A DNA stretch of 64,000 nucleotides from Zymoseptoria tritici IPO323 (taxonomy: Eukaryota; Ascomycota; Dothideomycetes; Mycosphaerellales; Mycosphaerellaceae). How positions within the stretch are numbered: position 1 is the stretch's first letter; each line of letters starts with the position of its first letter. Below, piece by piece: positions 1-10,600 of the stretch. The position numbers were made by a program, and so were the translations under genes. The stretch covers positions 1,488,001 through 1,552,000 of the forward strand of contig NC_018212.1 of the NCBI RefSeq assembly GCF_000219625.1. The letters are read 5' to 3'. The notes under the pieces are model-generated. The model searched no databases and was not told where the DNA came from. It saw only the letters and a program-made list of their open reading frames with translations.

Positions 1-241
1 GAAAGATTGAACATCATCCGCGTGCACGACCAACATCCGAGTCAAACAAGGTCTCAGAAGTGGAAGCGTCTAAGAAGAGCAAGAGTCAACACCTCGATTC
101 GCATTGACTTGCTATGATATCAAAAAGAACAATATCTGTCTAACGATCACCCGTACAAGAAACGCTCCTTCCCTTTCATCCGCTTCCCATCCCGTCATCA
201 ACTCCAACCCTTCCATTAATTAGTAAATCCCAATCTCATCT

Positions 242-1177
242 CTATAGCAAGCAGGCCAAAGCTCCGATAACAATCACAACAGCGCTGGTCGCAATGCCGA
301 TCGACGATGATGCGGCACCCTGGTAAGCCGCTGGTGGAGTGCCATCGGTACCGTTGCCTCCAACAGGGGCGGTCTCAACTGGGCGAGCAGTAGGGGCGGA
401 GCCTTCGGGCGCGGTGCCTGCAGGAGCAGTTCCGGCCGGAGCGGTGCCAGCTGGGGCGCTTCCAGCTGGGCTGTCAGATCCAGGAGCAGGAGAATCACCT
501 CCGGTGGCAGCAGGTGGGTTGGAGCCGCCATCAGCAGGACCTGTTCCGGCCGGAGCAGTGCCAGCTGGAGCATCTCCAGTCGGGTTCTGAATTTGCCCAT
601 CAGATATTTGTTGGATTGGCTTGCCGCTCGGTGCCGGGTTGCTGTCGCCACCGGTGGGAGTAGCGTCGGCGTTGGACTTGGGTGGCATGATGGTGCCTTC
701 GTTTGCGTCGCAGTTGCATGGCTCGGTGATGGTCACGGGGATGGTGGATGGCTTGGACAGGTCGGAGTGGCAGACCGTGCAGTCCTTGACGGTGACTGTG
801 TAACCTTGGGGTACGTGAGATGGGCCGGGAGTCCATGTGGGCGTGGCCTCAGCGCAAGACTCGGTGACGGTGTATGTGACTGGAACGGTTCCAGTTGGGC
901 ACAGAGAGAGGTAGGTGGTCGTGTAAGTGGTGACGTGGCCAGGGGTTGGGGTGGCGGATGGCGCAGCACCCGAGGTGCAGTCAGGGCAGTAGGTGACGGT
1001 CACGCCGTTGGTGACGGTGATCATGGTCTCCATGGACGCAGACGTGCAGACATCGTATGTGACTGTGGTATAGCTGATGGGCGCGGACTCGTAGGCTGGC
1101 GGCGGCGCTGAAGTGGTCTGGGCATAAGCGCCTTGGACGGCGACAAGCGCAGCGACAGCTCCAGATCGGTATTTCAT
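242..1177 (-). CDS. GPI-anchored, Thr/Pro-rich cell-wall surface protein
   Basis: Predicted surface protein of 311 aa, single exon, with an ATG start. Residues 1-19 form a signal peptide ending AYA. The middle (about 30-160) alternates Thr/Val-rich stretches (TYTTTY, VTYTVTESC) with paired cysteines (CPDC, CTVC, CNC), as in fungal cell-wall proteins. Residues about 200-265 are a degenerate 5-residue repeat of the PAGTA type. The last 23 residues are a small-residue site followed by a hydrophobic tail ending CLL, which is the layout of a GPI-attachment signal. It probably sits in the plasma membrane or becomes cross-linked to wall glucan. No enzyme domain is recognised. The repeat is likely to vary in length between strains. 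Confidence 0.8.
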   Translation of the reverse strand: MKYRSGAVAALVAVQGAYAQTTSAPPPAYESAPISYTTVTYDVCTSASMETMITVTNGVTVTYCPDCTSGAAPSATPTPGHVTTYTTTYLSLCPTGTVPVTYTVTESCAEATPTWTPGPSHVPQGYTVTVKDCTVCHSDLSKPSTIPVTITEPCNCDANEGTIMPPKSNADATPTGGDSNPAPSGKPIQQISDGQIQNPTGDAPAGTAPAGTGPADGGSNPPAATGGDSPAPGSDSPAGSAPAGTAPAGTAPAGTAPEGSAPTARPVETAPVGGNGTDGTPPAAYQGAASSSIGIATSAVVIVIGALACLL

Positions 1178-2117
1178 TGTGGCGATTTTTGAGTTGTTCG
1201 TTGCGAGAAGTCGCTGAAGGTGCTATTCGGAATGATGCTGATGAGGAATAGACGTGCGATGAACAGAATGCGAAACGAAGGTGGGAGGAAGACTGGTACT
1301 TTGGAAGATCGAACGAGTGAGATCTACCGAAAGCAGCGATTGTGAAGGACGAAAGACGAAAACGAATGCAGTGTCTGGCGTTATGTGCCTTATAGTGAGT
1401 TGCTGGGCGCGGTCGAAGATTGTGTTGATTCGGAACGCATTCCTAGCTGAGATTGTCGGCGTGGAGAGCTGGCGTACATTCCACGAGCTCCAAAAACATA
1501 CGGATTCGGGCTGGAGGCCGTAGCTGGCGTGCCCTCAAGACCTTGACTCTGGAGCCCACTAATGGTAAGATCAGTGAGGTAACGGCCGCAGTTTGGAGCG
1601 CCTTCAGATGCATGCGCCAGATCGTCAACTGCTTCCAACACATCGACTTACTTTGCAGGCCATGAGATCCTCAAATTTGACAGACCGCGCTGCACGTGGT
1701 CAATGCTTGCATCGTCCGCAGTCTCCCGCCATCGCGGCTCGCATGTGGCTGGAAAAGCCCATTGACGATTGCGTTCCGCCCAGAGATTGTTGTTTACATT
1801 CCTCTATTCACGCACGACTGCCGATTCGGAACAAGCGTGCTCGGCCATGGTCCGTTTCTCTGACTTAGCCGCTCGAATGAGACTGATCGTGTTGGCTGTG
1901 CAATGCGCGATGTAGCAGCGGATGCTGTCAAGACTGCCACCACTGGCCTGGGAGAACAGGGAAATCGTCCAATTCGAGCACCAGCCAGAAGCAGTCGTCG
2001 ACTTTTACTCTGATTCAGCTCTCTTTCCGTGAGGATGTTCATTCGCACGTAAGCCACTTCAACGCCGCGGAGCATTGGCAACGTCTCGGAGACGATCGGC
2101 AGCAATGATCAAGACCA
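1178..2117. other. intergenic, upstream of the cell-wall protein gene
   Basis: This stretch lies between two minus-strand genes and must hold the promoter of the downstream cell-wall protein gene. Only short overlapping ORFs without family features occur, and I see no repeat or RNA gene. Confidence 0.5.
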
Positions 2118-3080
2118 TCACGCTCCGCTCTGCTCAGTACTTTGCCTCGAAGTACCAAGATGCTCCAGCACAACGTCGAAGTTCGGAGCCCACCAAAAGA
2201 GATGCTTCTTGTCTGTTCCATGCTCACGCCACGATACCAGCGGTGGTGGAACAAAGTCCAGCGGCTCGAACATCTTTTTGAAAGTCGGGCCATACTGCAG
2301 TTCCGGAACATCGCAGAGCCAGATACCGACATCCGCGGCGCACAACGCATCGAAATCCGTGGAGGAGTCACCAATGTATATCACATGTGGGCCGACCCCA
2401 CCCCACATGCGTCGAGATGGAGGCATATAGCGGAGCTTGTCAGCAGAGGTGCGAATGTCCATGTTGAGAGGATGACAGACTCTCCCAGAGCTACCGAGCG
2501 GCGAGCAGAGACCTTCGATCTCATTCGCATGGATATGCATGTCATTGATGAGGCGGCAGAGACTGTCCTTAGAAGGATGGTCGAGTCGCATGGCGGACTG
2601 CCACAAAGTCTGGCGGATAGCAATCTCGCTCCAGTTCACACTTACGATACTGAGGCCACCGCCGTGGATCACGCCGCTCGTGTCGTCGTGGTCCGGAAGA
2701 AAGAGCTCGAAGAGCTTGACCCAGCCCTCGCGGAGCTGTAGGTTTCCGCTCTCGAGGGAGCGGGCAACAGTCTGCTTGACATCTTCGAGCGTGACGCCGC
2801 GAAAGAAGCCAGCATCTTCAACTCGCTTCGCGCTCCGAGCTTCAACCCATCTACGAGCTTCTAGCCAGCCGCTGTACTCCTTGCGATCGTAGTCTTTCCA
2901 AGGGTAGGGTTCGTTTTTGTAAGTGTTGTAGTCTTTCGTGTAATCATCGGAGATCTGGTTCCAGCTCAGTTTCGGGCTGGCGGGAATGTCTCCTAGTACG
3001 CTCATGGTATCTTTGACGGTCAGAGTCGAGTCAAAGTCCAGCACCAGATGTGTAACGCGCTTGAGCCGATGTGAAGCCAT
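2118..3080 (-). CDS. HAD-superfamily phosphatase-like hydrolase
   Basis: Predicted cytosolic phosphohydrolase of 320 aa. The N-terminus has the HAD nucleophile motif DFDSTLT, with Asp15 and Asp17 as nucleophile and acid/base. Near the C-terminus GDSSTDFDAL matches the metal-binding motif IV. The insert between them fits a C1-capped subgroup of the phosphoserine-phosphatase type; fungal relatives include the family of yeast YCR015C. I chose the ATG at 3080 because it has a good context (CGCC before ATGG) and lies 14 codons before the nucleophile motif; the frame is open further upstream but has only a GTG there. The substrate cannot be told. It is divergent from SDHB. Confidence 0.75.
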   Translation of the reverse strand: MASHRLKRVTHLVLDFDSTLTVKDTMSVLGDIPASPKLSWNQISDDYTKDYNTYKNEPYPWKDYDRKEYSGWLEARRWVEARSAKRVEDAGFFRGVTLEDVKQTVARSLESGNLQLREGWVKLFELFLPDHDDTSGVIHGGGLSIVSVNWSEIAIRQTLWQSAMRLDHPSKDSLCRLINDMHIHANEIEGLCSPLGSSGRVCHPLNMDIRTSADKLRYMPPSRRMWGGVGPHVIYIGDSSTDFDALCAADVGIWLCDVPELQYGPTFKKMFEPLDFVPPPLVSWREHGTDKKHLFWWAPNFDVVLEHLGTSRQSTEQSGA

Positions 3081-3389
3081 GGCGAAGGACGTGCGATGTC
3101 GCACGCTGCTGGATGGTGCTTCTGTTATGATTCCATCGAGATGTTTGTGGAAGGATCTCGCACACGCTCTCCCCATGGAATGTCGCGATAGTGCATCCGA
3201 CTCATCGTCAAGAGGCACAGTGATGTATCAACGCGCCGGAATTGTTGTCACATGTCAGAGCTGGGGTCAATCCGTAGTCTGTAAGGTACTGTGGCGTGGC
3301 GACCTCGGGAACAACGTCGCTCCCGCCGGAAATAAAGCATCACGTGCGACGCAGCGAATTTGAGGTCAGCAAGTCCGCAGGGCGCTTTG

Positions 3390-3394
3390 ATTGG
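3390..3394 (-). promoter_or_regulatory. CCAAT box in the HAD/SDHB divergent promoter
   Basis: The plus strand reads TGATTGG at 3388-3394, that is CCAATCA on the minus strand, about 123 bp upstream of the SDHB start. CCAAT boxes bound by the HAP (CBC) complex commonly drive respiratory genes in fungi. Function here is inferred from position and sequence only. Confidence 0.35.
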
Positions 3395-3516
3395 CCTTCG
3401 GCACGTCGAGTTTCTGGCCATGCTGGCGGCATCATAGACTTGCACCTTTGTTTTAAACACTCCACGCCTCACGACTCCATCCCACCACACTCTCCACTCT
3501 TCTCACATACCACACA

Positions 3517-4524
3517 ATGGCTCTTCGACTCGCGACGAGGCGCTTTGCGCCAATTGCCTTCCGCCGCGGAATGGCCACCACGATCGAGCACACCAAGGAG
3601 CCTATCTCCGCCACCGCCGAGGCACTCTCCGCCTCGCGGCCTCCTATCAAGGAAACGAAGACGTCGACCGTCAAGGAGCCACAGATGGACGCCGATGCGA
3701 AGACAAAGACCTTCCACATCTACCGATGGAACCCCGATCAGCCCACCGACAAGCCCCGCATGCAGTCATACACGCTGGACCTGAACAAGACGGGTCCTAT
3801 GATGTTGGATGCTCTGATCAGGATCAAGAACGAGGTGGACCCGACCTTGACATTCCGAAGGAGTTGCAGAGAGGGTATTTGCGGCAGCTGTGCCATGAAC
3901 ATCGACGGCGTCAACACATTGGCGTGTTTGTGTGAGTAGTGGACAAAAGATGCATCGGGCCAGTTCGGGAACTGACGATTTGGCAGGCCGCATTCCCACC
4001 GACACAGCAAAGGAGACTCGCATTTACCCACTTCCACACACCTACGTCGTCAAGGACCTCGTGCCAGACATGACCCAGTTCTACAAGCAGTACAAGTCCA
4101 TCAAGCCATACCTCCAGCGCGACACCGCACCACCAGATGTATGCACCATCCTTCACCTTCCCATACTTGATCTCCTGACTGACACATCCACTTGCAGGGC
4201 AAAGAGAATCGTCAGTCCGTCGCCGATCGCAAGAAGCTTGATGGTCTTTACGAGTGCATTCTCTGCGCATGCTGCAGCACATCTTGCCCATCCTACTGGT
4301 GGAACTCGGAGGAGTACCTCGGACCAGCTGTCCTTCTCCAGTCATACCGATGGATCAACGACTCGCGTGACGAGAAGACCGCACAGCGCAAGGACGCACT
4401 CAACAACAGCATGAGCTTGTACCGATGCCACACCATTCTGAATTGCTCAAGGACCTGCCCCAAGGGCTTGAACCCCGCTTTGGCCATCGCGGAGATCAAG
4501 AAGAGCATGGCTTTCACGGGATAG
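3517..4524 (+). CDS. sdhB: succinate dehydrogenase iron-sulfur subunit, mitochondrial
   Basis: Iron-sulfur subunit of respiratory complex II, passing electrons from the flavoprotein to ubiquinone at the mitochondrial inner membrane. Exons are 3517-3931, 3987-4138 and 4198-4524, with introns GTGAGT...GGCAG and GTATGC...TGCAG, giving 297 aa. Residues 1-20 are an Arg-rich mitochondrial presequence. Cluster ligands are visible: [10 protein letters not shown] for [2Fe-2S], and [12 protein letters not shown] with [12 protein letters not shown] for [4Fe-4S] and [3Fe-4S]. Residues that define the carboxamide (SDHI) fungicide and quinone site, Pro220, Asn225, Arg265, His267 and Ile269, are all in the sensitive, wild-type form. 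A CCAAT box lies about 120 bp upstream. Confidence 0.97.
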
Positions 4525-5172
4525 ATGGAACGAGATGATTGGAAAGCGGGGAGTTGAGGAACGGGATCTGTTTTTGCGTGCTGGCATCGCCTAGATTTGT
4601 CCCAGTCAAGAGGGAGCAGTTGTGCCGATTTTGCGGCATTGTGGCAATCAGTGAGCCACGGTTCTATCGTTTCATGTGTAAATAGCAATTGCATTTGCGG
4701 CTGTCTCGAAATCGACGGAAGACATTTTACAACATACTCAAGTCTGTTCCCCTGGTACTTCTCGCACGGATGACAACATGTCGCCGCATCAACGAGCGCT
4801 GGTGTAGGGCATCGCTGCTGGCTTCTGCAGCTTGGTCGGATTGACCTGTGGTTGAGGAGGATTGATCTGTCCGCTAGGCATGTACGATGTCTCCAGGAAG
4901 TTGCTGTTGCCAGGATAGACCTACGAGCGTGTACGCGGTAATGAGAAACGTTTTCGAGATTGATTGTTCGGAAAAGTCCCTCGCCAGTTACTGTCGTTGA
5001 TGTTTGCCACAATGAGCATCTTTCCACTCGTGACATATGGTTGTGTCTCACGTCGTGAACTTCTTCTGTACTCGTGAGTCTACACGTAACTGAACAGGAC
5101 TGTAGACCTGCACGCTTGGGCGACCAGGGAACAACATAGGGACCATTGTTTTACCGAAGCAGAGCATACTAT
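4525..5172. other. intergenic, SDHB 3' region
   Basis: This is the 3' flank of SDHB. No convincing gene is seen; the ORFs here are short and overlap one another on both strands. Confidence 0.5.
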
Positions 5173-5523
5173 ATGACCTTCACATTGGATGCCATCGAAA
5201 CAGAAGATGACATGGAGACCGACAACCCTAAGCGAATGGCAACCCTAAGTATGGTAACCCTAAGGCAGTCCGATCCACGAGATCTGCCGAGCAAGGAGCT
5301 GGACCGAGGCTTGCGTCGCGAGAAAGTCAACATCTGCTTGAACATCACGCTCTCCGGGGATATCATTGCGACAGCGGCTAATCACGACGTGGCAAGGCTG
5401 CGGTATCCGAAGCATCAGGACTGGCGATACATCAGAGGGTCGCACATCATCCTCGCGGCGGGATCTCCTCATCTCATCGGGCTGATCAAGAAGAACGCGG
5501 GCCTGTTGAGAGAACCCTACTGA
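5173..5523 (+). CDS. doubtful small hypothetical protein upstream of PEX10
   Basis: ATG-started ORF of 116 aa ending 18 bp before the PEX10 start. Codon use looks moderately coding, with C or G frequent at third positions, and the C-terminal half has a mixed helical composition. No family is recognised. An opposing ORF covers 5260-5553. The ORF contains three AACCCTAAG repeats, so its N-terminal third is partly repeat-derived. It may be a real small gene, an upstream ORF in the PEX10 leader, or chance. Confidence 0.3.
   Translation: MTFTLDAIETEDDMETDNPKRMATLSMVTLRQSDPRDLPSKELDRGLRREKVNICLNITLSGDIIATAANHDVARLRYPKHQDWRYIRGSHIILAAGSPHLIGLIKKNAGLLREPY
5224..5264. repeat. three dispersed telomere-like AACCCTAAG units
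   Basis: AACCCTAAG occurs at 5224-5232, 5241-5249 and 5256-5264, spaced 17 and 15 bp apart. The core CCCTAA is the fungal telomere hexamer on its C-rich strand. Spacers differ, so this is not a perfect tandem array. Confidence 0.6.
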
Positions 5524-5541
5524 CCCAGGAGCACTTCGAAC

Positions 5542-6726
5542 ATGTCGGATCACATCTCAGACCGCGGAAGGTCACCGCCGACCTCGTCGGATCCGACGCA
5601 GAACTTCAACTACCCCTACGCTGCCGCTCCGGACATCATTCGCTCGAATCAAAAGGACGCCTACTTCCAATCAGTACTTCTCACCCAGCTCTCGTCTGTG
5701 ATCCGGTCTCTCTACGGGACAAGAGCGGAGCACAAATGGACGAATGAGGCCTCCGTCTTCACGGAACTGCTCTACCTCTCCTTGACAACACTCATCGGCA
5801 ATCGCACACTCGGGGAGGAATACTGTGATCTCGTCCAAATATCGGTGCCTGAGCACTCTCTTCCGTCCCTCCTCCGCCGTTCTGGCTACATAATTTCCTC
5901 GGTTCTCCTCCCCTACCTCCTTGCCCACTTCCTCCCAGCCCTACGTCGCCGGCTTCGCGCCAAGCTCGAGGTCAAACTCCGCAAGGCTCATCATCGCCGA
6001 GTCTCATCTCCTTCGCGGATGAAAGCACCACCGACCAAGCGTGCCCAGTTCCAAGACTACCTCCTCAAACACCTCGATACCCTCACCTCGCCGGCTCCGG
6101 TCTACGCCGTCAGCCTCGCCGTGTTCTACTTCTCCGGAGCCTACTACCAACTTTCGAAGCGCCTCTTCGGTCTCCGCTATGTCTTCACGCGGAAATTGAC
6201 CGAATCCGATCAACGTGCGGGCTACGAAGTTCTGGGCTTCCTACTCGTCGTGCAGATGGTCGTGCAAGGCTACCTGCATATCAATAGCACCTACCAACAA
6301 GTCCAGACCGACCAGTCTTCCAGTCTGACCGGCAGCGCCATCGACGAGGACGGCGAAACCGCCACGGAAAACGCTTTTGCGACACCTCTTCTCTTCGAAC
6401 CTGCGCCGGCTTCACTCCGCGGCAATGACCCCGAAGTAATCAAACGCCGCGTTGCACAGGTCACGCACACGCCGCTAGTGACGGACGGCAAGGGCAAAGC
6501 TTCGCATCGGGAGGACTTGTCGAATGAAGAGGTCATGCAGTGGATCCCAACGGAGCAACAGAGGAAGTGCACATTGTGCCTGGAGCCGATGAAGGATCCG
6601 AGTATTACGACGTGTGGGCATTGTTTCTGCTGGACTTGTGTGACGGAGTGGTTGAGGGAACAGCCTATGTGTCCTTTGTGTAGGCAGCCGGCGGCTGTGC
6701 AGCACGTTTTGCCTTTGAGAGGGTGA
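5542..6726 (+). CDS. pex10: peroxisome biogenesis factor 10 (RING E3 ligase)
   Basis: RING peroxin of the PEX2-PEX10-PEX12 ubiquitin ligase in the peroxisomal membrane, which ubiquitinates the PTS1 receptor PEX5 for recycling. Single exon, 394 aa. The N-terminal half is the Pex2/Pex12 domain: it begins with a conserved Pex10-type segment around AAAPDIIRSNQKD and continues with hydrophobic stretches near 110-130, 185-205 and 230-245. The C-terminal C3HC4 RING (about residues 336-376) has CTLCLEPMKDP, CGHCFCWTC and CPLC. Length is usual for filamentous fungi. The ATG at 5542 is the first in frame. Confidence 0.95.
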   Translation: MSDHISDRGRSPPTSSDPTQNFNYPYAAAPDIIRSNQKDAYFQSVLLTQLSSVIRSLYGTRAEHKWTNEASVFTELLYLSLTTLIGNRTLGEEYCDLVQISVPEHSLPSLLRRSGYIISSVLLPYLLAHFLPALRRRLRAKLEVKLRKAHHRRVSSPSRMKAPPTKRAQFQDYLLKHLDTLTSPAPVYAVSLAVFYFSGAYYQLSKRLFGLRYVFTRKLTESDQRAGYEVLGFLLVVQMVVQGYLHINSTYQQVQTDQSSSLTGSAIDEDGETATENAFATPLLFEPAPASLRGNDPEVIKRRVAQVTHTPLVTDGKGKASHREDLSNEEVMQWIPTEQQRKCTLCLEPMKDPSITTCGHCFCWTCVTEWLREQPMCPLCRQPAAVQHVLPLRG

Positions 6727-7629
6727 TGGCATGTTACCCGAGGAGCATGGCGATGCAGATTCGTTGACTTTCGTGGATATAGATAGACTCGATAGATCGA
6801 AGACCACGTATGGATGAAAATAACGACTTCACGGTGCCTGGCGAAGGCAACAATGCTTTTCGCTGAGATACAACGCTCTGCGATTGTGCCTGGAGGAGGC
6901 GAAGACATATACGTACTCATCAGGCTTGATGAGCCACTCATGGCGTGGCTCGGCGTGTGTCATGGGACAAGCAAGAAATGCGCGTGGTATTCCGTCCGTC
7001 ACAGCGAGACAGCGGGCTTACGTTTCGTCTGGCGCTCGGCAGCAACGTGGCGGCGCGTGGATCAAGAATAGACTGAGGAAGGTTTGATGGTATGGTTCTG
7101 AACTTTGGTAAAACTAGTTGTAGTTGCGCCCCGCAGGTGTGAAATGACCATGTCGATCGCGTGGAATACGGGCGTGTTTGGCTGTCATTTCCAGGCACAT
7201 CACGTCCTACACCACCCTCTTCTCCGACCGGCACCTTACCCTCCGTCGTACTCGTGGACTTCTTCCCGCCATCTCTCCTTCCTGTTGTGAGAGCTGGGAC
7301 AAGCGACCCGTCTTTTGCCCTGAATCCCCAGGAACCTTTCCACAGACCCCCCGCCAGCAACTCCCTGTCGACGAACTCCACTGTGGGCCGATCACGACCA
7401 CAAACCAACGACTTCACTTGATCATGCACGACGAATAGGGCATCACTGTGGGATATTCCTCGAAGACAACTCCGCCGAGCGATCCTGCGCCGAATCACGT
7501 CCTGGCGAGCTCAAACAACTGCGGCGCCACGGCGCAAGATCAAGAGCTCAAGGTGGATCCATACAAGTTTTGAAGACGAGAGAATCTCGCATTGATTGAG
7601 AGAGGAAACGTGGTTCAAGACCGCCCAGC
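6727..7629. other. intergenic, PEX10 to ArfGAP
   Basis: Spacer between two plus-strand genes that must contain the ArfGAP promoter and leader. Several overlapping short ORFs occur on both strands; none has a recognisable feature. Confidence 0.5.
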
Positions 7630-10600
7630 ATGGGCAATGTCGCCAGCAGACCGGACGAAGGTCCCGTTTTCCTGAGCGACCAAGGACGCTGTCAGTCGCA
7701 AACCGTTTCCGGTCAACAGTCTTCACTCATATTGACAGCTACTAAACAGTCTCGGTCGCAAGTCTGAACATCACCAACTCACGAAACCAGACATTACTAC
7801 GACTTACGCCCAATTCTTTCCCTGCCTCCCGATACACAGCGCAACGCGATGCCTCTCCCTCAGACGACCCCCCGATCGAATACGTCCAAGACCCGGATAG
7901 TCTGACACCCTCCTTCCTGATCCGCCTAGCGAACAACGATGATCTCAACTTTCACTTCACCTTCATTCTCCGTCAACAAAATTCTTCCAACGCGCCGTCA
8001 AATCCCACCGATACGACGGTCCCAGGCCTGACCTACATTTTCGCCTCCACGCCGAAAGAGGTCGAGAACTTGGTCGTGCGCGAATTTCACTCCGATCCGA
8101 ACCTCCACAAGAACGCCAACGTTCAGCTCATAGGCGACTATGCGACGGGAGGAAGTCCCAGCGTGCAGTTCACATGGATGTGGAAGTGGCGGCCTCCGAA
8201 GCCCACCGAGGATCGGGGAGGTGGATGGAGGAATTGCTGCAGTTTTGTGGAATACAACCAGAGAGCACATAGATTGGACACGCTGGGAAGCTTCAGCTTC
8301 TGGGTGCAAAACACACAACGCTATCTGGGACCGGCGCCTAGGTCGCCTCGACTGGAGATCAGCCATCCACCACGGTTGCGAGTGCCATCCACACAGTCGA
8401 TCGAGTCACGCGTTAGTAACTTCAGTGACTCGGATGGCGAGGGAAGCTATGGCAGGAGTTACGAGGATCCTCAATCACCTTCATTCGAGCCGATCCCGGA
8501 AAATGGGCTGGGTCTGAGCATGTCAACCAGTGGACCAGTCAAGGTGGATGTCGCAACGTGCAAGCCAGGGGAAGACCCGTCATTGAACGAGGATGGTCCG
8601 CTCTTCCGGGCGACGATGCGATCGCTGGAGCAAAAGACGGGAAACATGAGATTGCGGATGAAGAGGGTGTTGAAGACGGCGGAAGCGGCACAAGCGGCAC
8701 AAACGGTCTGCAATCAGGCAGCGGCAGATTTCACACAAGCGTTGAAGGAGGCTTCAAGCTCGAACGCCAATGCCGTGCAACCTGCGTTGGAGCACTACTT
8801 CGAGAAGATCGCGAAGGAGATCCTGCTTTACGAGAAGCAGAACACGATCAATCTTCAGCGGCTGATCATCGAGCCCGTCAGCAAGCTCTACAACTTTGAG
8901 ATTAAGCAAGCCGATAGCAAGAGGAGAGAGTTTGACGAGGAGAGCAAGGAATATTACGCTTATGTCGGGAAATACCTTGGGCAGCGGACAGAGTCTGTCA
9001 AGGAAAAGAAACAAAAACAAAGCGACGAGAAGTACCAGGCGAAGAGGCGAACTTTTGAGCTCAAGCGGTTCGACTACTCCAGCTTCATGCATGATCTGCA
9101 CGGCGGGAGGAAAGATCAGGAGGTCCTATCTCAACTGACAAAATATGCTGACGCCCAGGCGAAAAGCTACCTCTTGACGGCGAAGAAAGTCGAAGACATG
9201 GTGCCCCAGCTCGACGCTCTCGTGGCGGAGGTCAAGATGGCGGACCAGGACTTTCAACTCCAAAGGAAGGAGCGCGAGGAGAAACGACGCATGCTAGAGA
9301 CGAGTAGCAAGCTGGTCAGCGAAGACGGAAACGTCATGCCGCCTGGTGGGTTGGCACCTTCGTCGTCAGTTAGGGACTCGCTGAGGCCTGTACCGGACGG
9401 TGATGCGTCTCGATCGCTCAGTGTTTCTGCATCAATGGCCATGTCGACCTCACCGCCGGATTCGAGACCGTTCTCTATGCAAACGAACACGAATGCGTTA
9501 TTGAGCACGCCCGCTGCTGGAAGTACCAGCACGGCTCCCAGCCCGAACAACAAATTCAAAGGGATTCGAGATCTGGAGGACAACAGTGGCATGGCGCAGA
9601 ATGGAGGCACACAGCGGAAGGAAGGTCTGCTGTGGGCGCTGAGTCGACCGGGAAGTCATGTCGATCCAAAAGGCATCACGAAGCCGAGTTGGCACAAGTT
9701 TTGGATTGTGCTTGACCAAGGGCGACTTTCCGAGTATGTCAACTGGAAGGAAAAGCTGGATCTTCACATGGACCCGATCGATCTCCGCATGGCTTCAGTA
9801 CGAGAGGCGAGGAACTCTGACCGTCGCTTCTGCTTTGAGGTTATCACTCCTCAATTCATGCGTGTCTACCAAGCTCCGTCGGAGGACGACATGCGATCGT
9901 GGATCGGCGCCATAAACAACGCGTTACAAAGTGCGTTCGAGAATAAGAATCAGCAACTTCCCACGACGCCTGCACCGCCCGGCAGCTCATCTCACCACCG
10001 CAAAGACATCGCCGCTGTTCTCACGGGAAAGAGCTCCTCATTCTCCGGCCACCGCCAGACATCCAACCCCAATCGCCACGAAGCTTCTAGAGCCGTGTCT
10101 CGACATGCTACCACAGGTGACAAGCCTCTGTACCAACGCAACGAGTCAATCTCTACACCGAATTCCTCCGCCGAGCACTCCGCCCTCCTCATGCGAGTCC
10201 GTGCCGCAGATGAAGGCAACAAATTCTGTGCTGACTGCTCTTCTGACCACAAGGTCGACTGGTGCAGTATCAATCTTGGTGTACTTCTTTGCATCGAATG
10301 CTCAGGCATTCACCGCTCCTTGGGCACCCATATTTCCAAAATCCGTTCCCTTGTTCTCGATGTCGCGGCTTTCACTCCAGACATTATTGAAGTTCTGCTC
10401 TCTGTCGGCAATCGCTGCAGCAACATGATATGGGAAGCGAAGCTCGATCAATTCCTCAAACCCAGTCCGCACTCTACCCGCGAGCAAAGGCTGCACTTCA
10501 TCACTGCGAAGTATGCCGACCGGATGTACGTCCAAAAAGCCGTCACGCACACGAATCCGGATGATTTGCTCCTGACGAGCATCAAGAAGAACGACATCCA

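Noticed and set aside
593..1111. 172-codon plus-strand ORF opposite the cell-wall protein gene
   Set aside because: It is the antisense of a Thr/Pro/Ala repeat-rich coding sequence, which leaves the other strand open by composition. No ATG-linked family features.
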